DNA of 64,000 nucleotides from Secundilactobacillus hailunensis (lineage in GTDB: Bacteria > Bacillota > Bacilli > Lactobacillales > Lactobacillaceae): the NCBI RefSeq assembly GCF_005405185.1, contig NZ_BJDO01000007.1, positions 8,871 to 72,870 of the forward strand, given 5' to 3'. Every line of letters starts with the position of its first letter. Position 1 is the stretch's first letter. Made by a program: the position numbers and the translations under genes. This document shows, piece after piece, positions 28,853-38,691 of this stretch. The notes beneath the pieces are model-generated. The model had not been told where the DNA came from and searched no databases. It saw only the letters and a program-made list of their open reading frames with translations.

Positions 28853-30790
28853 ATGCAACACGCAGGGAGCAGACGGCTTAAGCATAGCCGTTATATTTCT
28901 GGATTTGACGGAATCCGAACTGTTGCGGTAATTGGTGTGATCGTCTATCATCTATTGCCCTATAGTTTGCAGGGGGGCTATCTAGGTGTCCCCATATTCT
29001 TTGTGGTTTCGGGATATTTAATCACTGACTTGCTCTTACAGGAATACGAACAGAATTCGCGGATCGACATTATCGGGTTTTATATCCGCCGAATGAAGCG
29101 ACTGTATCCAGCATTAGTGACGATGGTCTTGACGACGGCAGCGTACATTACTTTATTTCAGCGTTCACTGTTTGCCAGTTTAAAAGCCATCATCAGCACT
29201 AATTTACTTTACGTGTACAACTGGTGGGAAATCGGTCATGGTCAATCTTACTTTGACCGGTTTAACGGAGAGTCACCATTCACACACCTTTGGTCACTAT
29301 CGATCGAAGGGCAGTTTTACTTAATTTGGCCACTGGTTTTAGTGGTTTTGCTGTTTATTTTTAAAGAACGGAAATCGATTTTTTACCTGATTTCGGCGTT
29401 AGCAGTTGCCTCAGCAGTCTGGATGAGTTACCTCTATACCGGTACTGCGATGACTAACCGGGTTTATTACGGGACTGATACTCGGATGTTTGCGATTTTA
29501 CTGGGTGTCGCGCTAGCCTTTGTTTGGCCTGCGACTAAGTTAAGGTCGGAGCTGAACAGCCGAGCAAAGTGGTTATTGAACGGTGCTGGGCTCATTAGCT
29601 TTGCACTCCTAATCATCATGTTCTTTACCATGTCTGGTCAGTCAAGCTTCACTTATCATGGTGGAATGTTCCTGTTTACGCTGCTATCAGCTATTTTGGT
29701 CGCAACCGTGGCGCATCCAGCCGGGTTTATGAACCAGCTATTTACTAACCGGATCTTTGATTGGGTCGGTAAACGCAGCTATGGAATCTACCTGTATCAA
29801 TTTCCCATTATGATTTTCTATGAAGCCAAAGTAACTAACATCGCTGCTCACCCTGTGCTGAACGCTTTAGTAGAAGCCATCCTGATATTGATCGTGAGTG
29901 ATCTCTCTTACCGTTATTTGGAGAACCCAACGCGGCATTACACTTATAGTCAACTGCCAAGTCTGATCAAGGAATTTTTCCAAAACCCGAGAAAGTTTGG
30001 CTGGCGTAAGTACGTCATTATTCCAGCGGCCTTGGTTACCGGCGTTGCACTGTTTGGTGCAGCTACCAGTCCGGCCCATTCGGAAGCTAATGACTCAGCG
30101 CTCCAGACGAACATCAAACATAATCAAAAGCAGGATGCTTCTTCTAATCGAGAAGCTTTAAAGAAGCAGCGAGAAGCGAATAAAAAAGCGGCTGCGGAAA
30201 AACAGCGTGAAGAAGCCTGGAAGAAAGTCAAATTATCAGCCCATCAAAAGGAATTGATGAAGACGTATGGCCTCTCCAAGCGTCAATACGTTCAGGTGAA
30301 GGACCTTTCGGTAACGGCCATTGGCGATTCTGTCATGGTGGATGTCTCTAAGGATATTCGTCAGGTGATCCCGAACACTTACGTTTCAGCTGGTGTTGGC
30401 CGACAGATCTGGCAGGCACCTAAAGAGATCGAATCGCTGAAGTCGCAAGGGGCCTTGGCCAATACGGTAGTAATCAATTTAGGGACTAACAGTCCAATGA
30501 CTGATAGTCAAATTGACAAGGTGATTCAGATGGTTGGTCCTAAGCGCCACATCTTCTGGGTCAACACCCATGTGCCGACCCGTAACTGGGAAGCCTCTGT
30601 GAACGCCACGATCGCTAAAGCGGCTAAACGTTATCCCAACGTTGAAATGGTCGATTGGCACGGCTTGAGTAAGGATCATCAAAGCTGGTTCTACTCGGAT
30701 AATGTGCACCCTAATCCAACTGGAAACCAGAACTTTACCCGCTTATTAATTCAGCAACTAACGGCTCCTAATTCACCACTAGAAAAATAA
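28853..30790 (+). CDS. oatA: OatA-like membrane acyltransferase (peptidoglycan O-acetylation)
   Basis: A 645-residue protein with an acyltransferase-3 membrane domain of about ten helices (ISGFDGIRTVAVIGVIVYHL opening), a Lys/Arg-rich linker and an extracellular SGNH esterase-type domain. The SGNH blocks are AIGDSVMVD (Ser493), NLGTNSP and SDNVHPNPTGN. OatA moves acetyl groups to C6-OH of N-acetylmuramic acid and gives lysozyme resistance. I choose the ATG at 28853 rather than the TTG just before it because of spacing to GAGGGAG. A close SGNH acyltransferase acting on another wall glycan is possible. Confidence 0.85.
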   Translation: MQHAGSRRLKHSRYISGFDGIRTVAVIGVIVYHLLPYSLQGGYLGVPIFFVVSGYLITDLLLQEYEQNSRIDIIGFYIRRMKRLYPALVTMVLTTAAYITLFQRSLFASLKAIISTNLLYVYNWWEIGHGQSYFDRFNGESPFTHLWSLSIEGQFYLIWPLVLVVLLFIFKERKSIFYLISALAVASAVWMSYLYTGTAMTNRVYYGTDTRMFAILLGVALAFVWPATKLRSELNSRAKWLLNGAGLISFALLIIMFFTMSGQSSFTYHGGMFLFTLLSAILVATVAHPAGFMNQLFTNRIFDWVGKRSYGIYLYQFPIMIFYEAKVTNIAAHPVLNALVEAILILIVSDLSYRYLENPTRHYTYSQLPSLIKEFFQNPRKFGWRKYVIIPAALVTGVALFGAATSPAHSEANDSALQTNIKHNQKQDASSNREALKKQREANKKAAAEKQREEAWKKVKLSAHQKELMKTYGLSKRQYVQVKDLSVTAIGDSVMVDVSKDIRQVIPNTYVSAGVGRQIWQAPKEIESLKSQGALANTVVINLGTNSPMTDSQIDKVIQMVGPKRHIFWVNTHVPTRNWEASVNATIAKAAKRYPNVEMVDWHGLSKDHQSWFYSDNVHPNPTGNQNFTRLLIQQLTAPNSPLEK

Positions 30791-30834
30791 AAAAACACCG
30801 TGTGCGAACGTTTAACGTCAGCATACGGTGTTTT
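30791..30834. terminator. Bidirectional terminator between oatA and the lipoprotein gene
   Basis: AAAACACCGT...GC and its complement pair across a central loop; A and T runs on both ends serve the two convergent genes. Confidence 0.88.
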
Positions 30835-30848
30835 AGTGGTTATAAAAG

Positions 30849-31577
30849 TTAAAGCACGATCTGAATGGCGGCAGGTGTTTTTGACACTTGCTGGCCCGAT
30901 TGATTGAAGCTGCCTGAGAATTGAATGCTCAGTCGGTTGACTTTAAAGCTGGTGGGACCAACTAGGATCATGGCCGAAAATGTGCGGGTCTGGTTTTTAT
31001 GAATGACCTGTCCGGCACTGGGATCACTGATGCCAGTTGAAGTAATCGGCTTTGAACCATTTAAACTAATCTTTTGGACCCCATCGATTTTAACGGCATT
31101 TTCAGAGCTGTTGTTAACGGTGAACTTAATCTGTAAAGTTTGATAGGGGTTAGGCAGCTGACCCACATTGAAGGCCTGCTGTGCCATTTGGATGGCCCGT
31201 TTGGTTTTGGCATTATTGTTGAATCGCTTGGTAGTAATGATGTGATATGCGATGCCCCGGCTAGCTGTTTGCTGGTTTTGATGTTTGTTTTGTGCCAAAG
31301 TAAGTTTGGTGCCAGCTTGATCATAGGCAAATTGTCCCGGAATGGAAAGCAGTCCTGATTTTTGATAATTTTGATTGTCTTTTTCCGAGCTTGGCACTTT
31401 ATAAGGCTTCATGGTTGCTTGATCAGACGCAGACCGTTCAGGCGTTTTAGTTGATTGACTAGATGAAGACGCTGAACTGGATTGTGTATGCTGGTTGGTT
31501 TTTGCCTGGCTCCCGCAGCCAGTTAAGATGAGACCAGCTGCCAAAATGACAGTTAGCATGAAATGTTTATCTGACAT
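30849..31577 (-). CDS. Predicted lipoprotein of unknown function
   Basis: 242 residues, with a lipoprotein signal (hydrophobic 7-19, lipobox LTGC, Cys21), then a Ser/Thr/Gln-rich spacer to about 75 and a C-terminal beta-rich domain of the immunoglobulin-like DUF4352 style (LQIKFTVNNSSENAVKIDGVQKISLNG). Such domains sit on the outer membrane face and are often stress-linked. The ATG at 31577 follows GGAGGG by seven bases. It lies in an apparent two-gene operon with the 88-residue gene upstream. Confidence 0.8.
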   Translation of the reverse strand: MSDKHFMLTVILAAGLILTGCGSQAKTNQHTQSSSASSSSQSTKTPERSASDQATMKPYKVPSSEKDNQNYQKSGLLSIPGQFAYDQAGTKLTLAQNKHQNQQTASRGIAYHIITTKRFNNNAKTKRAIQMAQQAFNVGQLPNPYQTLQIKFTVNNSSENAVKIDGVQKISLNGSKPITSTGISDPSAGQVIHKNQTRTFSAMILVGPTSFKVNRLSIQFSGSFNQSGQQVSKTPAAIQIVL

Positions 31578-31591
31578 ATTAAATCCCTCCA

Positions 31592-31858
31592 TTATTTAAA
31601 TAACAGCCAGTGCCCTGATTGGCGAAAACCATATAGACGGTCACCATGAGACCTAAATACGGTTAAGTTCTGGTCAAAGTGGATTGAATGCTGTCGCAAG
31701 CTTTCAACGGTTAAAGGCGTCTGGGTAACGGTGTGCAATAGGAGCTGATCACCAACAGCTGACAGGCCGCTGATCGGTTTTATCGGGTTCGTATCAAGCC
31801 CCAATTTTAAGCTGGGATCCAGCAAGTGGACTAATGTGATAAGTTCTCCTAAGCGCAA
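31592..31858 (-). CDS. Hypothetical protein, 88 residues
   Basis: A small soluble protein starting at TTG, ten bases after an AGAGGA site. There is no signal peptide or recognisable motif; the C-terminus is FRQSGHWLLFK. Its stop is 14 bases before the lipoprotein start, so they are likely one transcript. A TATAAT-like box occurs on the minus strand at 31882-31887. I do not recognise the family. Confidence 0.6.
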   Translation of the reverse strand: MRLGELITLVHLLDPSLKLGLDTNPIKPISGLSAVGDQLLLHTVTQTPLTVESLRQHSIHFDQNLTVFRSHGDRLYGFRQSGHWLLFK

Positions 31859-32079
31859 TTATTTCACTTCCTCTAAGGGTTATTATACATTATCTGAGGG
31901 AACAATCATTGAACCGAGTTATTTTAGTTTCCTTAAGGATAATCGTCATTATTTCAGCCAAATAATCAAACAATCCTGCGTTGAATCTGATACAATTGTA
32001 GGGTTGAGATTCATTTTAAAAGGACCAGATGACACCGGGTAAATGTGCGGTGCAAGATAGATAGAAAAGGACGACAGAT

Positions 32080-33018
32080 ATGCAAATTGAATTTTTAGGT
32101 ACCGGTGCCGGTTCCCCAGGAAAGTTTCGTAACGTTAGCAGCCTGGCATTACGGTTACTGGAAGAACGCAATTCTATCTGGCTGTTTGATGCCGGTGAAG
32201 GCACCCAGCACCAGATTTTAAGAACCACGATCAAACCACGTAAAATTGATAAAATCTTTATTACCCACTTGCATGGCGACCATATTTTTGGGCTGCCAGG
32301 CTTACTTAGCAGTCGCTCGTTTCAGGGCGGTAATGATAAGTTGACGATTTATGGGCCTAAAGGGATTCGGAACTTTGTGTTGACCAGTTTAAAGGTTTCC
32401 GAAACGAAATTATCCTATTTCATTGAATTTGTGGAATTAACTGGTGGCGGTAAGATCTTTGAAGATGATAAATTCACGGTGTACGCCGAGCATTTAGATC
32501 ACAAGATCGAAGCCTTTGGTTACCGGGTGGTGGAACATGATCATCCAGGTGAATTGATGGTGGATAAACTGCAGGCCGATCAGGTGCCGTCTGGGCCAAT
32601 TTACGGGCAGCTTAAAGCTGGTAAAACAGTGACTTTACCTGATGGCAGAGTAATCAATGGCCAAGATTATATTGGCCATGCCCAAAGGGGGCGGATCGTG
32701 GCTATTTTAGGCGATACGCGCAAGACGGCTAATAGCTATAAACTGGCGGAAAACGCCGATGTCTTAGTCCATGAAAGTACCTTTGCGAAGGATGAAGCAG
32801 CCATGGCACACAGTTATTATCATTCAACTAACGTGCAGGCAGCTAACATTGCTAAGACCGCCCACGTGGGTAAGTTATTACTGAATCATATTTCGGCTCG
32901 TTACAACGGAAAACTGGCTCATGATTTAGAAAAGCAAGCTCAGAAAGTCTTTAGTAACACGAAGGTCGTCAAAGACTTTGATGTGATTGATGTACCGTTT
33001 GATAAAGAACGGGAATAG
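32080..33018 (+). CDS. rnz: Ribonuclease Z
   Basis: A 312-residue metallo-beta-lactamase tRNA 3'-endonuclease. Metal motif THLHGDH gives His63, His65, Asp67 and His68; the exosite arm region and the HEST segment are present. It removes 3' trailers from tRNA precursors lacking encoded CCA, in keeping with the tRNA-Ser in this window. An extended -10 (TGATACAAT, 31988-31996) lies upstream. It is followed closely by lapA and recJ. Confidence 0.96.
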   Translation: MQIEFLGTGAGSPGKFRNVSSLALRLLEERNSIWLFDAGEGTQHQILRTTIKPRKIDKIFITHLHGDHIFGLPGLLSSRSFQGGNDKLTIYGPKGIRNFVLTSLKVSETKLSYFIEFVELTGGGKIFEDDKFTVYAEHLDHKIEAFGYRVVEHDHPGELMVDKLQADQVPSGPIYGQLKAGKTVTLPDGRVINGQDYIGHAQRGRIVAILGDTRKTANSYKLAENADVLVHESTFAKDEAAMAHSYYHSTNVQAANIAKTAHVGKLLLNHISARYNGKLAHDLEKQAQKVFSNTKVVKDFDVIDVPFDKERE

Positions 33019-33029
33019 GGGGCTGTTTA

Positions 33030-33386
33030 ATGAAACGTCAAGGAAAAGTGATCATTGCGATTCTAATCGTGATCCTAATTGCCGTTTTTGCAGTGATGAA
33101 TACTGAATCAATACCGATTCATTTTGGCTTCGCGACCGTTTCGTGGCCATTAGTCCTAGTGCTATTAGTAGCCATTTTTCTGGGAGCTATTTTAATGTTC
33201 TTGTTTGCGACTATTTCAAATTACCAAAATAAAAAAACCATCAAACAACAGACTAGCCGCATTCAGACCTTAGAGACCCGGTTAGATGAAACGCGGTCTG
33301 CTGAAACTAATTCCAAGACGGATGCAGCAAAAACTGGTAAATCCAAATCAAGTCAACCAGAAGTAAAGGGTGATAAGCGTGATTGA
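33030..33386 (+). CDS. lapA: LapA family membrane protein (DUF1049)
   Basis: 118 residues with two membrane helices (about 7-24 and 38-62; the MNTESIPIHF turn between them is typical) and a cytoplasmic, coiled-coil-prone, Lys/Gln-rich tail. In Proteobacteria the homologue helps control lipopolysaccharide synthesis; its role in Gram-positives is not established. An AGGGGG site lies seven bases before the ATG. It overlaps the recJ start. Confidence 0.82.
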   Translation: MKRQGKVIIAILIVILIAVFAVMNTESIPIHFGFATVSWPLVLVLLVAIFLGAILMFLFATISNYQNKKTIKQQTSRIQTLETRLDETRSAETNSKTDAAKTGKSKSSQPEVKGDKRD

Positions 33387-35709
33387 ACCACATTATGATT
33401 GGCAAGTAAAAAACGTCGATCAACCAAGTGACGAGGCTACTAAATTGGCAGATACATTGTCGATTCAACCAATGGTAGCTCAGATCTTACTCAACCGCGG
33501 ATACGATACCAAGGAAAAAGCGGAACAATTTTTACAGCCCGATTTATCGCAGCTGCACGATCCAATGAGTATGCACGACATGCAAAAGGGTGTTGAGCGG
33601 ATTCAAAATGCCGTTGCTAACGGTGATCACATTACAATCTATGGTGACTACGACGCGGATGGTGTGACCAGTACCTCGATTCTTTATGAAACCTTGGATC
33701 AAATCGGGGCTAACGTGGACTACTTTATCCCTAACCGGTTTGTTGATGGTTATGGGCCCAACGTGGCTGCTTTTGAGCGTTTAATCGAGGGCGGTACGCA
33801 GCTGATCGTGACGGTGGATAATGGGGTGGCGGGTAACGATGCCATTGCCCGTGCCAATGAATTAGGCTGTGATGTAGTGGTGACTGATCATCATGAACTG
33901 CCGGGTAAATTACCGGACGCTTACGCTATCATTCACCCGCGTCATCCTGAGGGCCAGTATCCCTTTGGCGGACTGTCCGGTGCTGGGGTGGCCTTTAAAG
34001 TGGCAACGGCACTGTTAGATGAAGTTCCGCAAGAAATGCTGGATCTGGCAGCGATTGGGACAGTGGCTGACCTTGTACCACTAGTTGACGAAAACCGTGT
34101 GTTAGTGACCGCTGGCTTACAGCTGCTGTCACAAACTGACCGTTTGGGATTAGTGGCGTTGATCAAAGAAGCGGGCATTGTACCAGAACGACTCGATGAA
34201 CAGTCGATTGGGTTTGGTATCGCGCCCCGGCTAAACGCGTTAGGTCGGTTAGACGATGCGGCACCAGCCGTTGAATTACTGACCACCCTGGACGAAGACC
34301 GGGCTGAAAAATTGGCTGATCTGACAGAGAAGCAAAATAAGTATCGGCAAAAGCTAGTTGCTGATATCAGTGAAGTTGCCTTGGCACAAGCCCAAGACGC
34401 CGATCACCGTGACCATCCCACCATGCTGATCACGGGTCAGGGCTGGCACGAAGGGGTTCTGGGTATCGTGGCCAGTAAGGTCGTTGAAGCGACTGGTAAA
34501 CCAGCCGTAGTTCTCAACGTCAATACGGAAAACGGTACCGCTAAAGGGTCCGGCCGTAGTGTTGAGGGTTTTAACCTGTTTGAAGCTTTTGACGGTCAGC
34601 GTGACCTGTTAGTTAACTTTGGTGGGCACGCGGCTGCGGTAGGGATGACGGCAAAAGCGAATCAGCTCACACAACTGCAAACGGGGTTTGACCAGGCAGC
34701 TGCTGATCAAAACTTAGCCGATCAGCCTAAATCACAGTTAACGGTGGCGTCTGAGATGCCAGTGAGTGAGGTTACTAAAGACCTTTATCAGCAGTTACGC
34801 AGATTAGCACCATTTGGGACTGATAATCCAGTACCAATGTTTCTATTCAAGCCGTCAGCGGTTCAAAATGTGAAAGCTATTGGCGCTGACGGGAAACACT
34901 TGAAGTTTCAATTGACTGATCAAAATCAACAGTTAAATGCAATTGATTTTGGTGCCGGTGAGCTGGCACCAGTGCTTCAAAGCGCACCGCAACAGGTTAA
35001 GATCGTCGGCCAGATCAATGTTAATGTCTGGCAGGGGCGGATTTCCATGCAGGTGATGGTGAAAGATTTAGCTGTCGATGGACTGGTGATCAGTGATCAG
35101 CGGACCCAAAAATTGCGTGCGGAAATGTTTCAAGATACAAATGCCACCTATGTCTTTTTTAACCAGAAAATTTATGAGCAGTTGCAGTCACAGATTCCAG
35201 CAACTGCTAATTCTTGGCTGCTGGCGGATGCTAAACGATTAGGTGAGGTTCAGACACCCACGATGTATTTGGTGGACTGTCCGGCTCAAATCAGTGATTT
35301 AAAGACAGCGTTAAAAGCGGTTAAAGCCGACCAAATCGTAAGTTATTTTTATTTAAAGGAATCTCATTACCTTTTGGGGATGCCAGATCGCGCACAATAT
35401 GCTAAACTGTTTAGGTTCGTTCAAACGCATCATGATGTGGATGTCACTCATCGACTGAATGAGCTGGCTAAATATTTACAGATCGTACCTACTCAATTAG
35501 TTCTGATGTTGCAGATCTTTCGTGAGTTGGAATTTGTGACCATTACCAATGGCAAGTTAAATGAAGTGAAAAAGCCGGCTCATCGTCAGATCACTGACGC
35601 ACCAAGTTACCAAAAACGACAGCAGCAGATTGAAACTGAAAAACAACTATTGTATAGCGAAACGGCTGACTTGCAGTCTTTGTTGACCTCGCTAATTACA
35701 CAAGATTAA
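33379..35709 (+). CDS. recJ: Single-stranded-DNA exonuclease RecJ
   Basis: A 776-residue DHH-family 5'-3' exonuclease of recombination and repair. It has [11 protein letters not shown], the VTDHHE motif, the DHHA1 motif GGHAAAVGM, an OB-like segment, and the extra C-terminal domain common in Firmicutes RecJ. I choose GTG at 33379, eight bases after AAAGGG and overlapping the lapA stop; a GTG at 33370 is too close to the site. Confidence 0.95.
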   Translation: MIEPHYDWQVKNVDQPSDEATKLADTLSIQPMVAQILLNRGYDTKEKAEQFLQPDLSQLHDPMSMHDMQKGVERIQNAVANGDHITIYGDYDADGVTSTSILYETLDQIGANVDYFIPNRFVDGYGPNVAAFERLIEGGTQLIVTVDNGVAGNDAIARANELGCDVVVTDHHELPGKLPDAYAIIHPRHPEGQYPFGGLSGAGVAFKVATALLDEVPQEMLDLAAIGTVADLVPLVDENRVLVTAGLQLLSQTDRLGLVALIKEAGIVPERLDEQSIGFGIAPRLNALGRLDDAAPAVELLTTLDEDRAEKLADLTEKQNKYRQKLVADISEVALAQAQDADHRDHPTMLITGQGWHEGVLGIVASKVVEATGKPAVVLNVNTENGTAKGSGRSVEGFNLFEAFDGQRDLLVNFGGHAAAVGMTAKANQLTQLQTGFDQAAADQNLADQPKSQLTVASEMPVSEVTKDLYQQLRRLAPFGTDNPVPMFLFKPSAVQNVKAIGADGKHLKFQLTDQNQQLNAIDFGAGELAPVLQSAPQQVKIVGQINVNVWQGRISMQVMVKDLAVDGLVISDQRTQKLRAEMFQDTNATYVFFNQKIYEQLQSQIPATANSWLLADAKRLGEVQTPTMYLVDCPAQISDLKTALKAVKADQIVSYFYLKESHYLLGMPDRAQYAKLFRFVQTHHDVDVTHRLNELAKYLQIVPTQLVLMLQIFRELEFVTITNGKLNEVKKPAHRQITDAPSYQKRQQQIETEKQLLYSETADLQSLLTSLITQD

Positions 35710-35726
35710 AGGAGTTGCTCATTAAA

Positions 35727-36245
35727 ATGACGATGGATTTAAAGAAGTACGTTGCTACGGTACCGGATTATCCCGAGCCTGGTGTGATGTTTCGTGATAT
35801 CTCACCTTTGATGTCGGATGGTAAAGCTTACCGTTACGCCACGGATCAGTTAGTTGATTACGCTCGTAGTAAAAATGTAGACATGATCGTGGGTCCCGAA
35901 GCCCGGGGCTTTATTGTGGGTTGTCCAGTTGCCTATGAATTAGGCATTGGTTTTGCACCTGCACGTAAGGAAGGTAAGTTGCCACGAGAAACGGTTAAGG
36001 CAACCTATGACCTGGAATACGGGAAGTCTGCGCTCTATATGCATAAGGATGCTGTTAAGCCTGGCCAACGGGTACTTGTAACTGATGATTTATTGGCGAC
36101 TGGTGGTACGATTGGCGCAACAATCAAATTAGTCGAAGATTTAGGCGGTATCGTTGTTGGTACTGCATTTATCATTGAACTCAAAGACCTTCACGGCCGC
36201 GATAAAATTAATGGTTATGACATCTTTAGTTTGATGGAATTCTAG
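35727..36245 (+). CDS. apt: Adenine phosphoribosyltransferase
   Basis: The 172-residue purine-salvage enzyme converts adenine and PRPP to AMP. The family opening [23 protein letters not shown] and the PRPP loop [13 protein letters not shown] are intact. The ATG at 35727 is 12 bases after GGAG; the earlier TTG at 35715 would touch the ribosome binding site. The pairing recJ-apt is conserved in Firmicutes. Confidence 0.97.
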   Translation: MTMDLKKYVATVPDYPEPGVMFRDISPLMSDGKAYRYATDQLVDYARSKNVDMIVGPEARGFIVGCPVAYELGIGFAPARKEGKLPRETVKATYDLEYGKSALYMHKDAVKPGQRVLVTDDLLATGGTIGATIKLVEDLGGIVVGTAFIIELKDLHGRDKINGYDIFSLMEF

Positions 36246-36283
36246 AAAAACTGATCAGCATACTAAATATTGACTGAGAATGG

Positions 36284-36312
36284 TTGCAAGTTTGGCTAGT
36301 TTTGTTTATAAT
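36284..36312 (+). promoter_or_regulatory. tRNA-Ser promoter
   Basis: TTGCAA (36284-36289) and TATAAT (36307-36312) at 17 bases, about 20 bases before the tRNA. Confidence 0.8.
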
Positions 36313-36333
36313 TATTTAGTGTGTTGTTGTTAT

Positions 36334-36422
36334 GGAGAGTTGGCAGAGTGGTAATGCACCGGACTCGAAATCCGGCGAACCGGTTTATAGCCGGCGCGCA
36401 GGTTCAAATCCTGTACTCTCCT
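36334..36422 (+). tRNA. tRNA-Ser (anticodon CGA)
   Basis: The acceptor stem GGAGAGT/ACTCTCC pairs fully. The anticodon arm CCGGA-CTCGAAA-TCCGG gives CGA, reading UCG. There is a long class II variable arm and a normal TTCAAAT T-loop. No CCA is encoded. The base at position 73 reads T where tRNA-Ser usually has G. Confidence 0.95.
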
Positions 36423-36448
36423 TATAGATACTATAAGATAAACAATAA

Positions 36449-36486
36449 GAAGCCTTCTAAATGTTGATTTAGAGGGCTTTTTATTT
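36449..36486 (+). terminator. tRNA-Ser terminator
   Basis: AAGCCTTCTAAATG... pairs with ATTTAGAGGGCTT and ends in TTTTTATTTT. Confidence 0.85.
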
Positions 36487-36778
36487 TGGTTCAGCATCAA
36501 TTCATATCGGTGAGGTTCACGGGCACAACCACGACTTTGTAGCGGTATTGTCTATTTCTAAATTAGCAAAATGTAATTAAAAAATTAGTTAGATTATAAA
36601 AGCCAAAACAGTTACGCTTTAAACATTCTCCAAGGGACTGTTAGAGTTGCTATAACAGCAATAATTTATGATCGCCTGACTATTTTTAAGGTACCCATGT
36701 TGGTTTGATTCATTTTAATGAAATCAGCGAACTGGGTTTAAAGACATAATAAAAACACTCAATAGAGTACTTAAAGAA
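36487..36778. other. AT-rich intergenic region
   Basis: I see no coding frame with a ribosome binding site. At 36748-36772 a small hairpin (AACACTC with GAGTACTT, wobbles) with A residues on the plus strand would act as a minus-strand terminator for the secreted-protein genes. Confidence 0.5.
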
Positions 36779-37207
36779 TTACCTAACTGCCTTACCATGC
36801 CAAGTGGGATACTTGCTGAATTTAACCATTTTTTGACCATTAACTTTTATATGTTTAGAAGACAATCGTGTAATTTTATAACTATGATACTTGTGGTTAC
36901 CTGACCAGTCTATTGCACGATAACGTACCGTATACGTTTTACCATTGTACTGATAACCAGTGTGAGTGCCACCATAGCCGTCTGACTGTGAATAAACATA
37001 ATCAATGCTGTGTTTTGTAGCCGTTAGATGCTGATAAGTTGGTATTCCCTGGTATCCATGATGAATGCTACTACGATATTTATGCCCAACTAAAAAACTG
37101 GGTGTTCCACTGTGCCAAGTTGCTGCACTGGCAGTCGTGGATGTAACGCCAATGCTAGCAATTAATCCTGCAGATAGTGTTAGTGTTACTAAGATAGATT
37201 TCTTCAT
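36779..37207 (-). CDS. Small secreted protein, paralogue A
   Basis: 142 residues with a Sec signal (MKKSILVTLTLSAGLIAS, cleavage expected after ASA near residue 28). The mature part is basic and Tyr/His-rich, probably beta-stranded (YRAIDWSGNHKYHSYKI). GGAGG lies nine bases before the ATG. The next gene upstream has the same leader and ribosome-binding region, so the pair arose by duplication. I do not recognise a family or function; a wall-associated or bacteriocin-like role cannot be told apart. Confidence 0.75.
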   Translation of the reverse strand: MKKSILVTLTLSAGLIASIGVTSTTASAATWHSGTPSFLVGHKYRSSIHHGYQGIPTYQHLTATKHSIDYVYSQSDGYGGTHTGYQYNGKTYTVRYRAIDWSGNHKYHSYKITRLSSKHIKVNGQKMVKFSKYPTWHGKAVR

Positions 37208-37247
37208 AGGTGTTGCCTCCATATTTATTATATTTCGCTACTGCTGA

Positions 37248-37670
37248 TTAACGTTGATAAATAGTATTAGTGTATTTCCACGTTGTCGAGTAATCTTTAA
37301 AGTAAATTTTATGTGAATTATAAATTTTAACCTTTCCACGCCAAGCGTAACCATTAATAGGAGCGTTGCCATACTCGCGTGCATAGAGTTTATAAGTATG
37401 ATGGCCGGTATATTTGTATCTTACTTTAGAAACACCAAATGGATCAACTCCACCGGCCCATTCACCGCTAATAGTTGTTTTATGGAAATGAAGCTTGGAT
37501 GTTTCACGACCTCTAGCGGTGTAAACCGTTTTTGCGTGCCATTTTGTATTAATTAATGAATGTGGTAGTCCTTTGTGAGTTGTTGCTGCACTGGCCGATG
37601 TGTTTGTTGAGACTAGCCCCCCTAATAGGCCAAAACTTAAAGCAGCTGTGACTAAAATAGTTTTTTTCAT
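37248..37670 (-). CDS. Small secreted protein, paralogue B
   Basis: 140 residues with a Sec signal (MKKTILVTAALSFGLLGG, cleavage after ASA) and a basic, aromatic mature part (KVRYKYTGHHTYKLYAREYG). The ribosome-binding segment GGAGGCAACATCTATGAA matches that of paralogue A except one base. The promoter TTAACT-17-TATATT lies at 37695-37723, and its -35 falls inside the target duplication of the neighbouring IS element. Function unknown. Confidence 0.75.
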   Translation of the reverse strand: MKKTILVTAALSFGLLGGLVSTNTSASAATTHKGLPHSLINTKWHAKTVYTARGRETSKLHFHKTTISGEWAGGVDPFGVSKVRYKYTGHHTYKLYAREYGNAPINGYAWRGKVKIYNSHKIYFKDYSTTWKYTNTIYQR

Positions 37671-37694
37671 AGATGTTGCCTCCCTGTATTTTTA

Positions 37695-37723
37695 AATATA
37701 GCGCTAATTCGTATATTAGTTAA
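37695..37723 (-). promoter_or_regulatory. Promoter of the secreted-protein genes
   Basis: On the minus strand TTAACT (37718-37723) and TATATT (37695-37700) are 17 bases apart. The IS left end begins three bases beyond the -35. Confidence 0.5.
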
Positions 37724-38691
37724 TACGCTTGGTGCTAGTTGATTAAATTTGAACAAAAATAGCCCGACAAGGCTACACTATAGTTACTCTACTAACTAAG
37801 AAGTGAATGCCATGTTGGACCAATTACAGTATAAGCAATCAGTCGTTCGAATTCAATCACCACTAGCTAAATGGATAAGGCTATTATCGCCGTTATACCA
37901 GCGATTTGTACCTGCATCAATACGATTCAGAAAGAATTATAAACTAGCCAAATTAAGCGATGTTAACTTATTGGCCTTACTTTGTTGGCAGGTTGAATTG
38001 GGCATTACTGTCCAACGTCGATTCTACCGACAACTTTTAAACCTAGGATTCTCCAGTCTTCCTGAGCGCTCAAGATTTTGCCGACTTAGTGTGCGTGCTG
38101 GTCAGATACTCCAATCGATACGTAATGGCTTAGTCAAAACGGTAATGTCTAAGCCAAGGTATACCATTATTGACAGTTTTCCAATGCCGGTGTGCCATCC
38201 CATACGCAATTATCGAGCTAAGCGCTTCAAACCAATCGCCAATATCGGATTTAATGCGACGAAAAAGCAATGGTATTGCGGCTTCAAGGGCAGTTTTGAG
38301 GTGACCGATCAAGGCATTCCAGTTGCCTATACGATTACCCCAACTTCAGTCCACGACATTAAGATGGTGAAAACATTGGTAGACCAGTATCCATGCTCGT
38401 ATATTCTAGCGGACGTGGGTTATCTGAGCCGAAAACTAAAATCTGGACTGGCCGACGACGGTATTGATTTTTGGACGCCCAAGCGCCGTAACATGCTTCA
38501 CAATGGCGTTAACAATCAATTATTAATGCGTGATCGCAGGTATATTGAAACTGTATTTTCTCAATGGGGAGATAGCTTTAGTCTTGAAAGCAATCGAGCA
38601 CATTCATTAGATGGTTTTCAAACGAGAATCGAACAATGCCTGTTAGTAGCTACTCTTAAAAAAATCAACTAGCACCAAGCGTTAGTTAATA
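37716..38691 (+). mobile_element. Intact IS982-type insertion sequence with target duplication
   Basis: The element spans 37726-38681 (956 bases). Its 19-base terminal inverted repeats are perfect: CGCTTGGTGCTAGTTGATT at 37726-37744 and the complement at 38663-38681. Direct repeats TTAGTTAATA flank it at 37716-37725 and 38682-38691, so it moved in by transposition and the copy looks complete. Confidence 0.92.
37812..38672 (+). CDS. IS982 family transposase
   Basis: 286 residues from the ATG at 37812 (a GTG nine bases earlier is also in frame). The DDE core is visible: D in IDSFPMPVCHPIRNYRAKRF, D in ILADVGYLSRKL, and E in RRYIETVFSQWG. The N-terminal region (FVPASIRFRKNYKLAKLSDVNLLALLCWQVELGI) also matches IS982 transposases. 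The frame is intact. It fills nearly all of the element, ending nine bases inside the right end within the inverted repeat. Confidence 0.92.
   Translation: MLDQLQYKQSVVRIQSPLAKWIRLLSPLYQRFVPASIRFRKNYKLAKLSDVNLLALLCWQVELGITVQRRFYRQLLNLGFSSLPERSRFCRLSVRAGQILQSIRNGLVKTVMSKPRYTIIDSFPMPVCHPIRNYRAKRFKPIANIGFNATKKQWYCGFKGSFEVTDQGIPVAYTITPTSVHDIKMVKTLVDQYPCSYILADVGYLSRKLKSGLADDGIDFWTPKRRNMLHNGVNNQLLMRDRRYIETVFSQWGDSFSLESNRAHSLDGFQTRIEQCLLVATLKKIN

Noticed and set aside
36542-36750. Possible riboswitch or small RNA in the AT-rich gap after tRNA-Ser
   Set aside because: No conserved riboswitch core or long stem could be found by eye.
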